Assembly: GCA_022600695.1 (NCBI GenBank)
Contig: JAHZJY010000183.1
Span: 1 to 16,660 of the forward strand
DNA: 16,660 nucleotides
Origin: Actinomycetes bacterium
GTDB taxonomy: Bacteria > Actinomycetota > Actinomycetes > Mycobacteriales > Mycobacteriaceae
Reading direction: 5' to 3'
Each line of letters begins with the position of its first letter. The stretch's first letter is position 1. Made by a program: the position numbers and the translations under genes. Below, piece by piece: positions 7,805-14,379 of the stretch. The notes beneath the pieces were generated by a model. The model did no database searches. It saw nothing but the letters and a program-made list of their open reading frames with translations, and had not been told where the DNA came from.

Positions 7805-8859
7805 CGGCAGTCCTTGTAGTACTCGATCATGCTGAACTGCTTGGCCCGCCCGCTGATGGCACACATCCACGAATCGACGAGCAGACCGTTGGTGAAGTTG
7901 GCTTCCAGCGCGTTACCTGTGCCGGTCGCGTTGGCCAGACCGCGCAACGCCACGGGGGCACTCTGCAGGATGCCGCGCAGCATGCCGTCGTTCTTGGCCA
8001 TCAGTCCGGTGAGGGTGTCCAAACTGACCAGCAGCTCATCCAACTCGGCCCGGTCCTCGACGATGGTGTCGTCGAGAACATCGACCAGATCGGTCAGCGA
8101 CTGCATCATCACGTGGAACGCCGCGCGCCGCATGACGAATTCGCCGAGTAGCTCATTGCCCTGTCTGACCATGCTGCCGATGCTGGTCTGCTGGCGACGC
8201 AACGTGGTCGTCACCAGGTCCATGGTCGTGAGCATGCTGCCGAACTGCTCGCGCCGGTCGGCCATCACCGTCGACAGCTTCCTGAGGTTGTCCATCGCCT
8301 TGGGTATCAGCGGCGGCAGGCCTTCGATCTGTTTGCCCAGCACCTCAATGGCCGTCGCGAGGTTATCTGTGTTGACGTCGCCGTAGTTGACGGCGACGTC
8401 CTGCAGCGCCTGCTGCAGGTCGTAGGGAACCTCGGTGTGGTTGAGATCGATGGTGTTGTTCTCCAGCGGACCGCCACCGCCGGGATAGAGGGCCAGGTAC
8501 CGCGACCCCAGGATCGTGGTGATCATGATCACGGCCCGGGAGTCCTTGCCGAGGTCGATCGTGTTCTGCACGCGCATATCCACCGTGACGTGATCGCCGT
8601 TGAGCTTCAGGCCGGTGACCGTCCCGACCGGGATGCCCGCGACGGTGACGGGGTTGCCCGGCAACAGCGCGGCCGCCTGGAGGAAATCGGCGCTGATGCG
8701 CTTGTAGCCGGGACCCACTTTGGTGATGATCACCAGCGTCGCCAGCAATGCGGCCAGCACGGTCAGGGCGACCAGACCGATCATGGTGCGGTTGCGGTCC
8801 TCGAGCATTCGCTTACGCGGAAGACCTTTGTACTTCCGCTCACCCGTCGCGTTAACCAT
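7801..8859 (-). CDS. mceC: MceC: Mce-family lipid transporter subunit C
   Basis: The product has 352 residues with ATG at 8859, overlapping the mceB stop by 8 bases. A basic cytoplasmic N-terminus (KYKGLPRKR) precedes a membrane anchor at about 25-47. The MCE domain is at about 53-126 (ISADFLQAAALLPGNPVTVA, GIPVGTVTGL, TTILGSRYLALYPGG). The helical region holds the usual Mce core, and C333 and C351 lie at the very end (WMC and KDC). There is no Pro-rich tail. The gene is followed by mceD with a 4-base overlap, consistent with equimolar co-translation. Confidence 0.93.
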   Translation of the reverse strand: MVNATGERKYKGLPRKRMLEDRNRTMIGLVALTVLAALLATLVIITKVGPGYKRISADFLQAAALLPGNPVTVAGIPVGTVTGLKLNGDHVTVDMRVQNTIDLGKDSRAVIMITTILGSRYLALYPGGGGPLENNTIDLNHTEVPYDLQQALQDVAVNYGDVNTDNLATAIEVLGKQIEGLPPLIPKAMDNLRKLSTVMADRREQFGSMLTTMDLVTTTLRRQQTSIGSMVRQGNELLGEFVMRRAAFHVMMQSLTDLVDVLDDTIVEDRAELDELLVSLDTLTGLMAKNDGMLRGILQSAPVALRGLANATGTGNALEANFTNGLLVDSWMCAISGRAKQFSMIEYYKDCR

Positions 8860-9910
8860 TGGCCATATTCCTGCACTTCGGAGTGTGCTGCGCCTGGTTG
8901 CCGGGGGTCGCGGCGTTGACGACTATCGGTGTCACGTCGTTGAGGCCGGGGAAGAAGGCCAGTGCGTTCAGGTCGCAGGTGTAGATATTGAGGTAGGCGC
9001 CGTCGTTGGTGACCCGGGCCAGACCCTTGAGCAACTTCGGCAGGTTGGCGCCGGTGAAAGCCAGTTGCGGCTCGATACTCACCAGATGCGCGGCGAAACC
9101 CGGCTCCCGGGTTATCAGCTCCTGCAGCGCCGGGTTCACCTCGTTGGCGACGGCACTGAGTTGGCGCACCACCCGCGACAGCGAGCCCATCGAGTCGACC
9201 AGCTCCGGGCGGCGGGCGTTGAACGTGCCGACCATCTGCTGGGCGTTGGAGATCGTCGCGTCGATATCGTCGTTCTGTTTGGCGAGCGTGCCGAACAGCT
9301 GGTCCATCCCGGAGATCAGGTCGCCGAGCAGTTCGTCGCGGCCGGCGAACGTCTCGGTGAGCTTCCCGGTCTGGTCGACCAGGGTCGCCCAGGCCGTGCT
9401 GTCACCCTGCAGCGCCTGGATGGCGGCATTCGAAATCTGATCGGCGGCCTTCGGGTCGATGGTGGCGAACAACGGCTCGTAGCCGTTGAGCACGATCCCG
9501 ACGTCGAAGGAGGGAAAGGTGCGCTCGACCGGGATGACGCTGCCCGCCGGCAGCGGGGCCGTCTCGCCGGTCTTGCCCGGGTGCAGGTCGAGATACCGCT
9601 GGCCGACGATGTTCTGGTACAGGATCGAGGCCTCGGTGTTGGCCAGCAGCTTCTGGTCGTTCTGCACCTCGAAGTCGACCTTGGCGCGGTTGCCCGCTGT
9701 CAGGTCCACCCTCATCACCCGGCCGACTCGGACGCCCGCCATCCGGACATCGTCCCCGTCGCGCAGGCCGAACACGTCGGTGAACTCCGCCGAGTACGCG
9801 GTGGTGGGGCCGCTGACCTCGCGCTCCAGCGTGGAGTACACCAGCCAGGTCATCACCGAGGTGACGAGCAGAAACGCGATCAGTCCGATGGCGATCTTGC
9901 GGAGCTTCAT
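8852..9910 (-). CDS. mceB: MceB: Mce-family lipid transporter subunit B
   Basis: The product has 352 residues, with ATG at 9910 overlapping the mceA stop as ATGA. A membrane anchor at about 5-27 (IAIGLIAFLLVTSVMTWLVY) is followed by the MCE domain at about 37-113 (YSAEFTDVFGLRDGDDVRMA, GVRVGRVMRV, NIVGQRYLDLHPG). The helical part contains the common Mce motif PSFDVGIVLNGYEPLF around 133-148. C312 (YTCDL) and C346 near the C-terminus are positioned for a disulfide. It carries no long tail. B-type identity rests on both gene order and the sequence motifs. Confidence 0.93.
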   Translation of the reverse strand: MKLRKIAIGLIAFLLVTSVMTWLVYSTLEREVSGPTTAYSAEFTDVFGLRDGDDVRMAGVRVGRVMRVDLTAGNRAKVDFEVQNDQKLLANTEASILYQNIVGQRYLDLHPGKTGETAPLPAGSVIPVERTFPSFDVGIVLNGYEPLFATIDPKAADQISNAAIQALQGDSTAWATLVDQTGKLTETFAGRDELLGDLISGMDQLFGTLAKQNDDIDATISNAQQMVGTFNARRPELVDSMGSLSRVVRQLSAVANEVNPALQELITREPGFAAHLVSIEPQLAFTGANLPKLLKGLARVTNDGAYLNIYTCDLNALAFFPGLNDVTPIVVNAATPGNQAQHTPKCRNMANG

Positions 9911-11517
9911 CCCGCACCCCCCTCATCCGCTGACACCGTCATCCCGCGTACCAGCGGAGCGAGCAGTATCTGGGTGGCGGCCGTGGCCGGCCGGCCGGTG
10001 ATGTAGGACAGCTGCTGGACCTCCTGCGGACTGCCGACCGGGCCCACGTTTCCGCCGTAGGAGGCCGGTGCCGCCGCCGGAGTCGGTCCCGGCTCGCCTG
10101 GCAGATAGCCCGGCGGCCACGGGGCGACCGGTGCGATCGGTGCCGGGTCCGGGTTGATCGGGATCGGCGTAAGCGCCGGGTTCGCGGTGCCGGGAACCGG
10201 CGGGGCCGGGGTCATCGGCGGGCCGACACCCCCGAGGATCCCGGTACCGATGCCCTCCGACAGCGGCGGGTTCGGGTCGACCAGATTGGGCCCGTTGGGG
10301 TTGATCAGCGGAGGGCCGACCGCGACCAGGTTCCCGCTCGGCCCGACGACGGTGCCCGGCGGCGGCATCAGGTCCTTGGGCGGTTGATAATTCTGCGGCA
10401 ACAGCACTTCGGGCAGTTCTGGGCGCACCGCGATCAGGGGTGCGGTGAAACAGCTCGGACCTTTCAACTCGCCGTAGGCCGGGCAGTCCGCGCGGGTGTA
10501 GGAGTAGGTGGGGGTCAGCGCCAGGTTGGCCCGGAGGTTGAACGAATCCTCCTCCGGAATCCAGCCTTCGTGGAATTTGTCGGAGAAGGCCTTCATCTTC
10601 TGGAAACCGGGGAGCCAGTTGTCCGCCGTCTGGGCCAGCACCCCGGTGACCGGGGTGAGCTGCCGGCCGATGGTGATCATCCGGTCGATGTGATTGGCCA
10701 GTGCCGTATCGGTGGTGCCCAGCGTATTGGCGCCGCCGGTGAGCATGGCGTCGAGCTGGGCGCGCTGCTCGACCAGGGTCTGCATGGGGCCGACCGCTTG
10801 ATGCAGCGCGTCGAGTAGGTCCGGCGCGGTCTGCTGCAGGCCCTCGGCGGCGGCGACCAGAGCGCTCAGCATGGACGGGCTGGCCGCGTCGGTGGCGACG
10901 ACAGAGTTCAGCTGGTTGACGATGCGGTCCAGCTGCGCGCCGGCCGCCAATAGCTGGGGCCTCCGGTCATGGGTGGCGGCGCCGAGCGCAGCCAGCACCC
11001 CGAGGGTGGTGTTCTCCCGGCCGCGGCCGGTGGCATAGAGGATATCGCGCAGTTTGCTGATGGTGGTCTGGAACAGCACCGTCGGCAGTTGGGTGTCTTC
11101 GGCGATATGGTCCCCCGACCGAATCGCGGGGGCCGGGCCGTTGTCGACGAGTTCGACCCCGGATACCGCGAAGACGTTGCTGGGCACCACCCGGGCGGTG
11201 ACCGTCCGCGGAATGGCCGGCGCGTAGTCCTTCGAGATATCGATGTGGACGTAGTTCGGGCTGCCGAAGCTGGCCGGGATCACATCGTTGACCGTGCCGA
11301 CGAGCAGACCGTGGTAACGGACGTCGGACCGGCTGGGCAGGCCGTCGCCGACGTTGGTCAGATCGGCGACGATCCGGGTGTAGGACTCCAGCCGGCCCGT
11401 CGACTTGGCCACCAGCAGCGTCACCACGAGGGCTGAGGCGGCGATCATGGCGATACCGGCCAGAATGAGCTGACGATTGGTCGGCCCGCGGCCGCTGATA
11501 TCGAAGGTCTTCGCCAT
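9907..11517 (-). CDS. mceA: MceA: Mce-family lipid transporter subunit A with long proline-rich tail
   Basis: The product has 536 residues. ATG 11517 is chosen because it shares its A with the yrbEB stop (TGATG) and begins the canonical MAKTFDISGRGPTNRQ leader. A longer in-frame reading would lie inside yrbEB. A membrane anchor at about 16-37 is followed by the MCE domain at about 45-125 (RIVADLTNVGDGLPSRSDVR, YHGLLVGTVNDV, VFAVSGVELVDN). The helical region runs to about 340, and C345 and C356 follow. Residues 373-484 are strikingly Pro/Gly/Asn-rich, followed by a conserved-looking end block (SPQEVQQLSY, ILLAPLVRG). M. tuberculosis MceA proteins are about 400-454 residues as I recall, so this one is long. 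It is presumably the first chain of the hexameric conduit. Confidence 0.92.
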   Translation of the reverse strand: MAKTFDISGRGPTNRQLILAGIAMIAASALVVTLLVAKSTGRLESYTRIVADLTNVGDGLPSRSDVRYHGLLVGTVNDVIPASFGSPNYVHIDISKDYAPAIPRTVTARVVPSNVFAVSGVELVDNGPAPAIRSGDHIAEDTQLPTVLFQTTISKLRDILYATGRGRENTTLGVLAALGAATHDRRPQLLAAGAQLDRIVNQLNSVVATDAASPSMLSALVAAAEGLQQTAPDLLDALHQAVGPMQTLVEQRAQLDAMLTGGANTLGTTDTALANHIDRMITIGRQLTPVTGVLAQTADNWLPGFQKMKAFSDKFHEGWIPEEDSFNLRANLALTPTYSYTRADCPAYGELKGPSCFTAPLIAVRPELPEVLLPQNYQPPKDLMPPPGTVVGPSGNLVAVGPPLINPNGPNLVDPNPPLSEGIGTGILGGVGPPMTPAPPVPGTANPALTPIPINPDPAPIAPVAPWPPGYLPGEPGPTPAAAPASYGGNVGPVGSPQEVQQLSYITGRPATAATQILLAPLVRGMTVSADEGGAG

Positions 11518-12383
11518 CAGCCACCGAACCTTGCGCCGGAGTCGAGGCTGAACATCGCCATGGTGAGCAGCATGTTGACGATCACGACCACGGTGATGGA
11601 GGCACGCATCGCATGACCGGCGGCGACGCCCACCCCCTCGGGCCCACCACTGGCGTAAAAGCCGTAATAACACTGCAGCACCGCGGCGATGGCCACGAAG
11701 ATCACGCATTTGATCACCGAGTAGAAAATCTCGGTGCCGGTGAGCATCAGGCCGAAGTAGTGCATGTAGCCACCCATCGAGCCGCCGCTGATCAGCGAGA
11801 CGATGATCTGCGTGCTCAGATAGCTGACCCCGAGGCAGACGATATAGAGCGGGATGATCGCGGTGATCGAGGCCATCAGGCGGGTGGTCACCATATAGGG
11901 GATCGGGCGGATCGCCATGACGTCCAGGGCGTCGATCTCCTCTGAGATCCGCATCGCCCCGAGTTGAGCGGTGAACCGGCATCCGCTCTGGGTGGCGAAG
12001 GCGAGCGCGGCGGCGATCGGGGCCAGTTCGCGGGTGTTCACCAGCGAGGAGATGATGCCGACCGCCGGCCCCAGGCCCAGCAGCTGGAGGAAGTTGTAGC
12101 CCTCGATGCCGACCATGACGCCGACAACGACCCCCAGCACCAACGCGACGCCGGCGGTGCCACCGCCGACCACGAGCGACCCGTTACCCCAGGCCACATC
12201 GGACAGCAGCCGGGTGTACTCCTGACGGTAACTCTTGAGCACCACCGGAATCCCGGCCAGCGCCCGCCCGGCGAAGATCAGAATGTGCCCGAGTTGCATC
12301 ACCGGGCTGACAACCTTGCCGCCGAGCTGTTTCAGCGGCCGCACAACCGGGACCAGCACCGGCGGGATCGGCTTGGCGACCAC
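11517..12383 (-). CDS. yrbEB: YrbEB: MlaE-family permease of the Mce transporter
   Basis: The product has 288 residues and starts with GTG at 12383, three bases after the yrbEA stop. It has five to six membrane segments and the MlaE-family coupling motif QLGAMRISEEIDALDVMAI at about 139-157. In this family the cytoplasmic ISEEIDAL-type segment contacts the ATPase. The protein should pair with YrbEA to form the inner-membrane permease that feeds or drains the Mce conduit. The ATPase (MceG/Mkl, Rv0655 type) is not encoded nearby; in mycobacteria a single unlinked mceG serves several mce operons. The start is supported by the short intergenic spacing and by the family's usual length. Confidence 0.94.
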   Translation of the reverse strand: MVAKPIPPVLVPVVRPLKQLGGKVVSPVMQLGHILIFAGRALAGIPVVLKSYRQEYTRLLSDVAWGNGSLVVGGGTAGVALVLGVVVGVMVGIEGYNFLQLLGLGPAVGIISSLVNTRELAPIAAALAFATQSGCRFTAQLGAMRISEEIDALDVMAIRPIPYMVTTRLMASITAIIPLYIVCLGVSYLSTQIIVSLISGGSMGGYMHYFGLMLTGTEIFYSVIKCVIFVAIAAVLQCYYGFYASGGPEGVGVAAGHAMRASITVVVIVNMLLTMAMFSLDSGARFGG

Positions 12384-12386
12384 GGT

Positions 12387-13250
12387 CTAGAGCCCCGTCT
12401 GCGGGAAGAGGATCAGATACATCTGGCTGATGACGACGTTGACGATCATCAGCAGCAGGATCGACTCGACAACCGAGGAGTTGACCGAGTTGGCCACCCC
12501 CATCGATCCGCCCCGGGTGGACAGCCCCTTCTCACAAGCCACGATCGCCACGATCGCCCCGTAGACCACCGCCTTGACCATCGCCAGTTTCATATCGGCG
12601 GTCGTGGTGAACGAGGCGAAGGTCGCCACGAAGCTGCCGGGGGCGCCGTGCTGGAAATACACGTTGAACAGGTAGCTGGCCAGGAATCCGGTGAAGCAGA
12701 CCAGACCGGTCAGCGCCACCGCGACGAGGATCGCAGCCACGAACCGCGGCACCACCAACCGCTGGATCACCGAGATGCCCAGCACTTCCAGAGCGTCGAT
12801 TTCGTCCCGGATCTTTCGGGAGCCGAGGTCTGCGGTGATCGCCGAGCCGACCGCCGAGGCCATCAGGATGGCCGCCACCAGTGATGCGGCCTGCCGGATC
12901 ACCGCCAGACCGCTCGCCGCGCCGGCCAGCGAGGTGGCGCCAACCTGTCCGGCGAGCAGGGCGAACTGAACCGATAGCGTCACCCCGATCGGCAGCGCCA
13001 CGAAGATGGTGGGCATCACCGACGTGCCGGCCATGAAAGCCGCCTGGCGGATGAACTCCTGCCACTGGAACTTCCCGGTGAACAGATCGACGAACAGGGT
13101 TTGGATCGTCCGCACCGCCATGATGGCCTGGTTGCCGACCGTCGTGATCGCAGCCCGCGGATGCCGCTCGACATAACCGGAAACCCAGTCGTCGATCTCC
13201 CTGACGCCGTCGTGGCTGCGATCCGGCGGGGTGAGTTCCGATGTGGTCAT
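12387..13250 (-). CDS. yrbEA: YrbEA: MlaE-family permease of the Mce transporter, first gene of the operon
   Basis: The product has 287 residues from ATG 13250 (MTTSELTPPDRSHDG). An in-frame ATG at 13358 would add 36 Arg-rich, non-conserved residues and is less likely. Upstream of 13250 only a weak GGCGG is seen as ribosome-binding site. The coupling motif ADLGSRKIRDEIDALEVLG lies at about 140-158, with membrane helices before and after it and the conserved GSAITA just ahead. The sequence ends in a hydrophobic helix and YLILFPQTGL. With YrbEB it should form the heterodimeric permease. It is transcribed away from the RDD gene across a 263-bp region that probably holds the operon promoter. Confidence 0.92.
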   Translation of the reverse strand: MTTSELTPPDRSHDGVREIDDWVSGYVERHPRAAITTVGNQAIMAVRTIQTLFVDLFTGKFQWQEFIRQAAFMAGTSVMPTIFVALPIGVTLSVQFALLAGQVGATSLAGAASGLAVIRQAASLVAAILMASAVGSAITADLGSRKIRDEIDALEVLGISVIQRLVVPRFVAAILVAVALTGLVCFTGFLASYLFNVYFQHGAPGSFVATFASFTTTADMKLAMVKAVVYGAIVAIVACEKGLSTRGGSMGVANSVNSSVVESILLLMIVNVVISQMYLILFPQTGL

Positions 13251-13351
13251 CCGGCGAGCCGCCCCGCGGTGCTGCCTGCGCGCAGATCGATCCCCGCAAA
13301 CAGACCAGCCGGTCGTTCCACGGCGTCCCGCCCCCTTATGACCGTTGCTGC

Positions 13352-13374
13352 GTGACACAGGATCAGAGGGTCAC
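13352..13374. promoter_or_regulatory. Candidate operator, inverted repeat GTGAC-N13-GTCAC
   Basis: Perfect 5-bp arms at 13352-13356 and 13370-13374 flank a 13-base asymmetric centre. The repeat overlaps the candidate -10 (13373-13378, minus strand) of the mce operon. The spacing does not fit the CRP consensus TGTGA-N6-TCACA. Arms this short can occur by chance. Confidence 0.3.
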
Positions 13375-13500
13375 AGTAGGTGCGGCCGAGACGGGTTGTG
13401 GCCGATTCCCCGATATTCCCAGGACCGCTTTCCGATTCGCCGGGCAGCCGGGCGGAAACCGGAAAGCCCGGCCGGTGCCGCGTCGAGGTGGTGCCCGACG

Positions 13501-13513
13501 TAGCGTGATCTCC
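13501..13513 (+). promoter_or_regulatory. Candidate leaderless promoter (-10 TAGCGT) of the RDD gene
   Basis: TAGCGT at 13501-13506 is followed by seven bases and GTG at 13514. The spacing fits a SigA -10 (TANNNT) with transcription starting at the GTG itself. No Shine-Dalgarno sequence is present before this GTG, which supports leaderless expression. The same arrangement, with TAGCAT, precedes the SpoIIM-like gene. Confidence 0.4.
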
Positions 13514-14365
13514 GTGGTTTCGAGGCCGGAGACGGTGGTGACCGGCGATGCCGTCGTGCTCGACGTTGCGGTCGCGCAGTTGCCGGTCCGGGCCCTCGGG
13601 GCGTTGATCGACCTCGTTCTGATCCTGGCCGGGTACGTGGCGGCGCTCATGCTGTGGGCCGTGGCACTGCCCCAATTCGACGATGCCCTGACCGCGGCGA
13701 TCCTGATCATCTTCACCGTCACGGTGATCGTCGGCTACCCACTGGTGATGGAGACGGCCACCAGGGGCCGCTCCGTCGGCAAGATGGTGATGGGGCTACG
13801 GGTCGTCTCCGACGATGGCGGCCCGGAGCGGTTCCGGCAGGCGCTATTTCGCGCACTGGCCGGCTTTGTGGAGATCTGGATGCTCTTCGGCGGCCCGGCG
13901 GTGATCGCCAGCCTGCTGTCGGCGCAGGGGAAACGTATCGGTGACATGTTCGCGGGCACCGTGGTGATCAGCGAACGCGGCCCGCGCTCCGTTCCGCCAC
14001 CGGTGATGCCGCCGGGTCTGGCCTGGTGGGCCGCCTCGCTGGAGCTATCCGGTCTGGGGCCGCAACAGACCGAGCTGGCCCGTCAGTACCTGGCCCGGGC
14101 ACACGAGCTGGCCCCGGCCGTCCGGAATGCGATGGCCCACCACGCGACCGCCGAGGTGGTCGCGCGGATCTCTCCCCCGCCGCCACCCGGTGCGCCGCCC
14201 GAGCACATCCTCGCGGCGGTCCTCGCCGAACGACACCGCCGCGAACTGGCGCGGCTCAGTCCGCCGGTCCGGCCGGGGCCACCGCCCACGGCGCCGCACC
14301 GGCCGCCGATCCACGCCATCGAACCGGATCAACCCCGCGACAACGGATTCGTCCCGCCCGGATAG
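13514..14365 (+). CDS. RDD-family membrane protein (Rv3695-like)
   Basis: The product has 283 residues from GTG 13514; GTG 13505 would add three. The family residues are visible: R26 and D33 at the start of the first membrane segment (RALGALIDLVLILAG) and D144 at the end of the third (RIGDMFAGTVVI). Membrane segments are at about 27-50, 60-79 and 113-137, and the basic loop TRGRSVGKMVMGLRVVSDDG lies between the second and third. The last 120 residues are a soluble Pro/Ala-rich cytoplasmic tail (ISPPPPPGAPPE, RHRRELARL). RDD proteins are integral membrane proteins of mostly unknown function, with some acting in ion transport. The gene belongs with the MoxR/DUF58/SpoIIM-like set, from which it is separated here by the mce operon. 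It converges on the carotenoid oxygenase gene. Confidence 0.87.
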   Translation: MVSRPETVVTGDAVVLDVAVAQLPVRALGALIDLVLILAGYVAALMLWAVALPQFDDALTAAILIIFTVTVIVGYPLVMETATRGRSVGKMVMGLRVVSDDGGPERFRQALFRALAGFVEIWMLFGGPAVIASLLSAQGKRIGDMFAGTVVISERGPRSVPPPVMPPGLAWWAASLELSGLGPQQTELARQYLARAHELAPAVRNAMAHHATAEVVARISPPPPPGAPPEHILAAVLAERHRRELARLSPPVRPGPPPTAPHRPPIHAIEPDQPRDNGFVPPG

Positions 14366-14366
14366 C

Positions 14367-14379
14367 GGGTCGTCGACCC
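14367..14379. terminator. Short hairpin GGGTC-GTC-GACCC between convergent genes
   Basis: A perfect 5-bp stem with a 3-base loop fills the 14-base gap between the RDD stop (14363-14365) and the carotenoid oxygenase stop (14382-14380). It is symmetrical and could serve both strands. No T-tract follows, so an intrinsic terminator is only a possibility. Confidence 0.25.

Larger units (their letters stand above)
13251..13513. promoter_or_regulatory. Divergent intergenic region: putative mce operon promoter and operator
   Basis: This is the longest non-coding stretch in the window and lies between divergent yrbEA and RDD genes. On the minus strand TACTGT (13378-13373) fits TANNNT and could be the -10 of the mce operon, giving a leader of roughly 115 bases. 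A GTGAC-N13-GTCAC inverted repeat (13352-13374) would overlap that -10 and the start of transcription, as a repressor site would. Further right, ATTCCC at 13405 and 13415 and ATTCGC at 13435 are spaced by 10 and 20 bases. All of these are pattern-based and unproven. No regulator gene lies nearby. Confidence 0.4.

Noticed and set aside
5538..7819. Long plus-strand open frames (about 396 and 345 codons) opposite mceE and mceD
   Set aside because: Composition is Gly/Arg/Val/Asp/His-rich without recognisable motifs. They mirror the coding frames of real mce genes.
8720..10006. 428-codon plus-strand frame opposite mceB
   Set aside because: Same shadow character; it crosses two well-supported mce genes and has no family motif.
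11518..11982. N-terminal extension of mceA by 155 codons into yrbEB
   Set aside because: The extension is Arg/Asp/His-rich shadow sequence and lies wholly inside yrbEB. MAKTF at 11517 gives the normal Mce N-terminus.
13251..13358. 36-residue longer start for yrbEA
   Set aside because: The added residues are Arg/Gly-rich and unlike YrbE N-termini, and they would cover the candidate promoter and operator.
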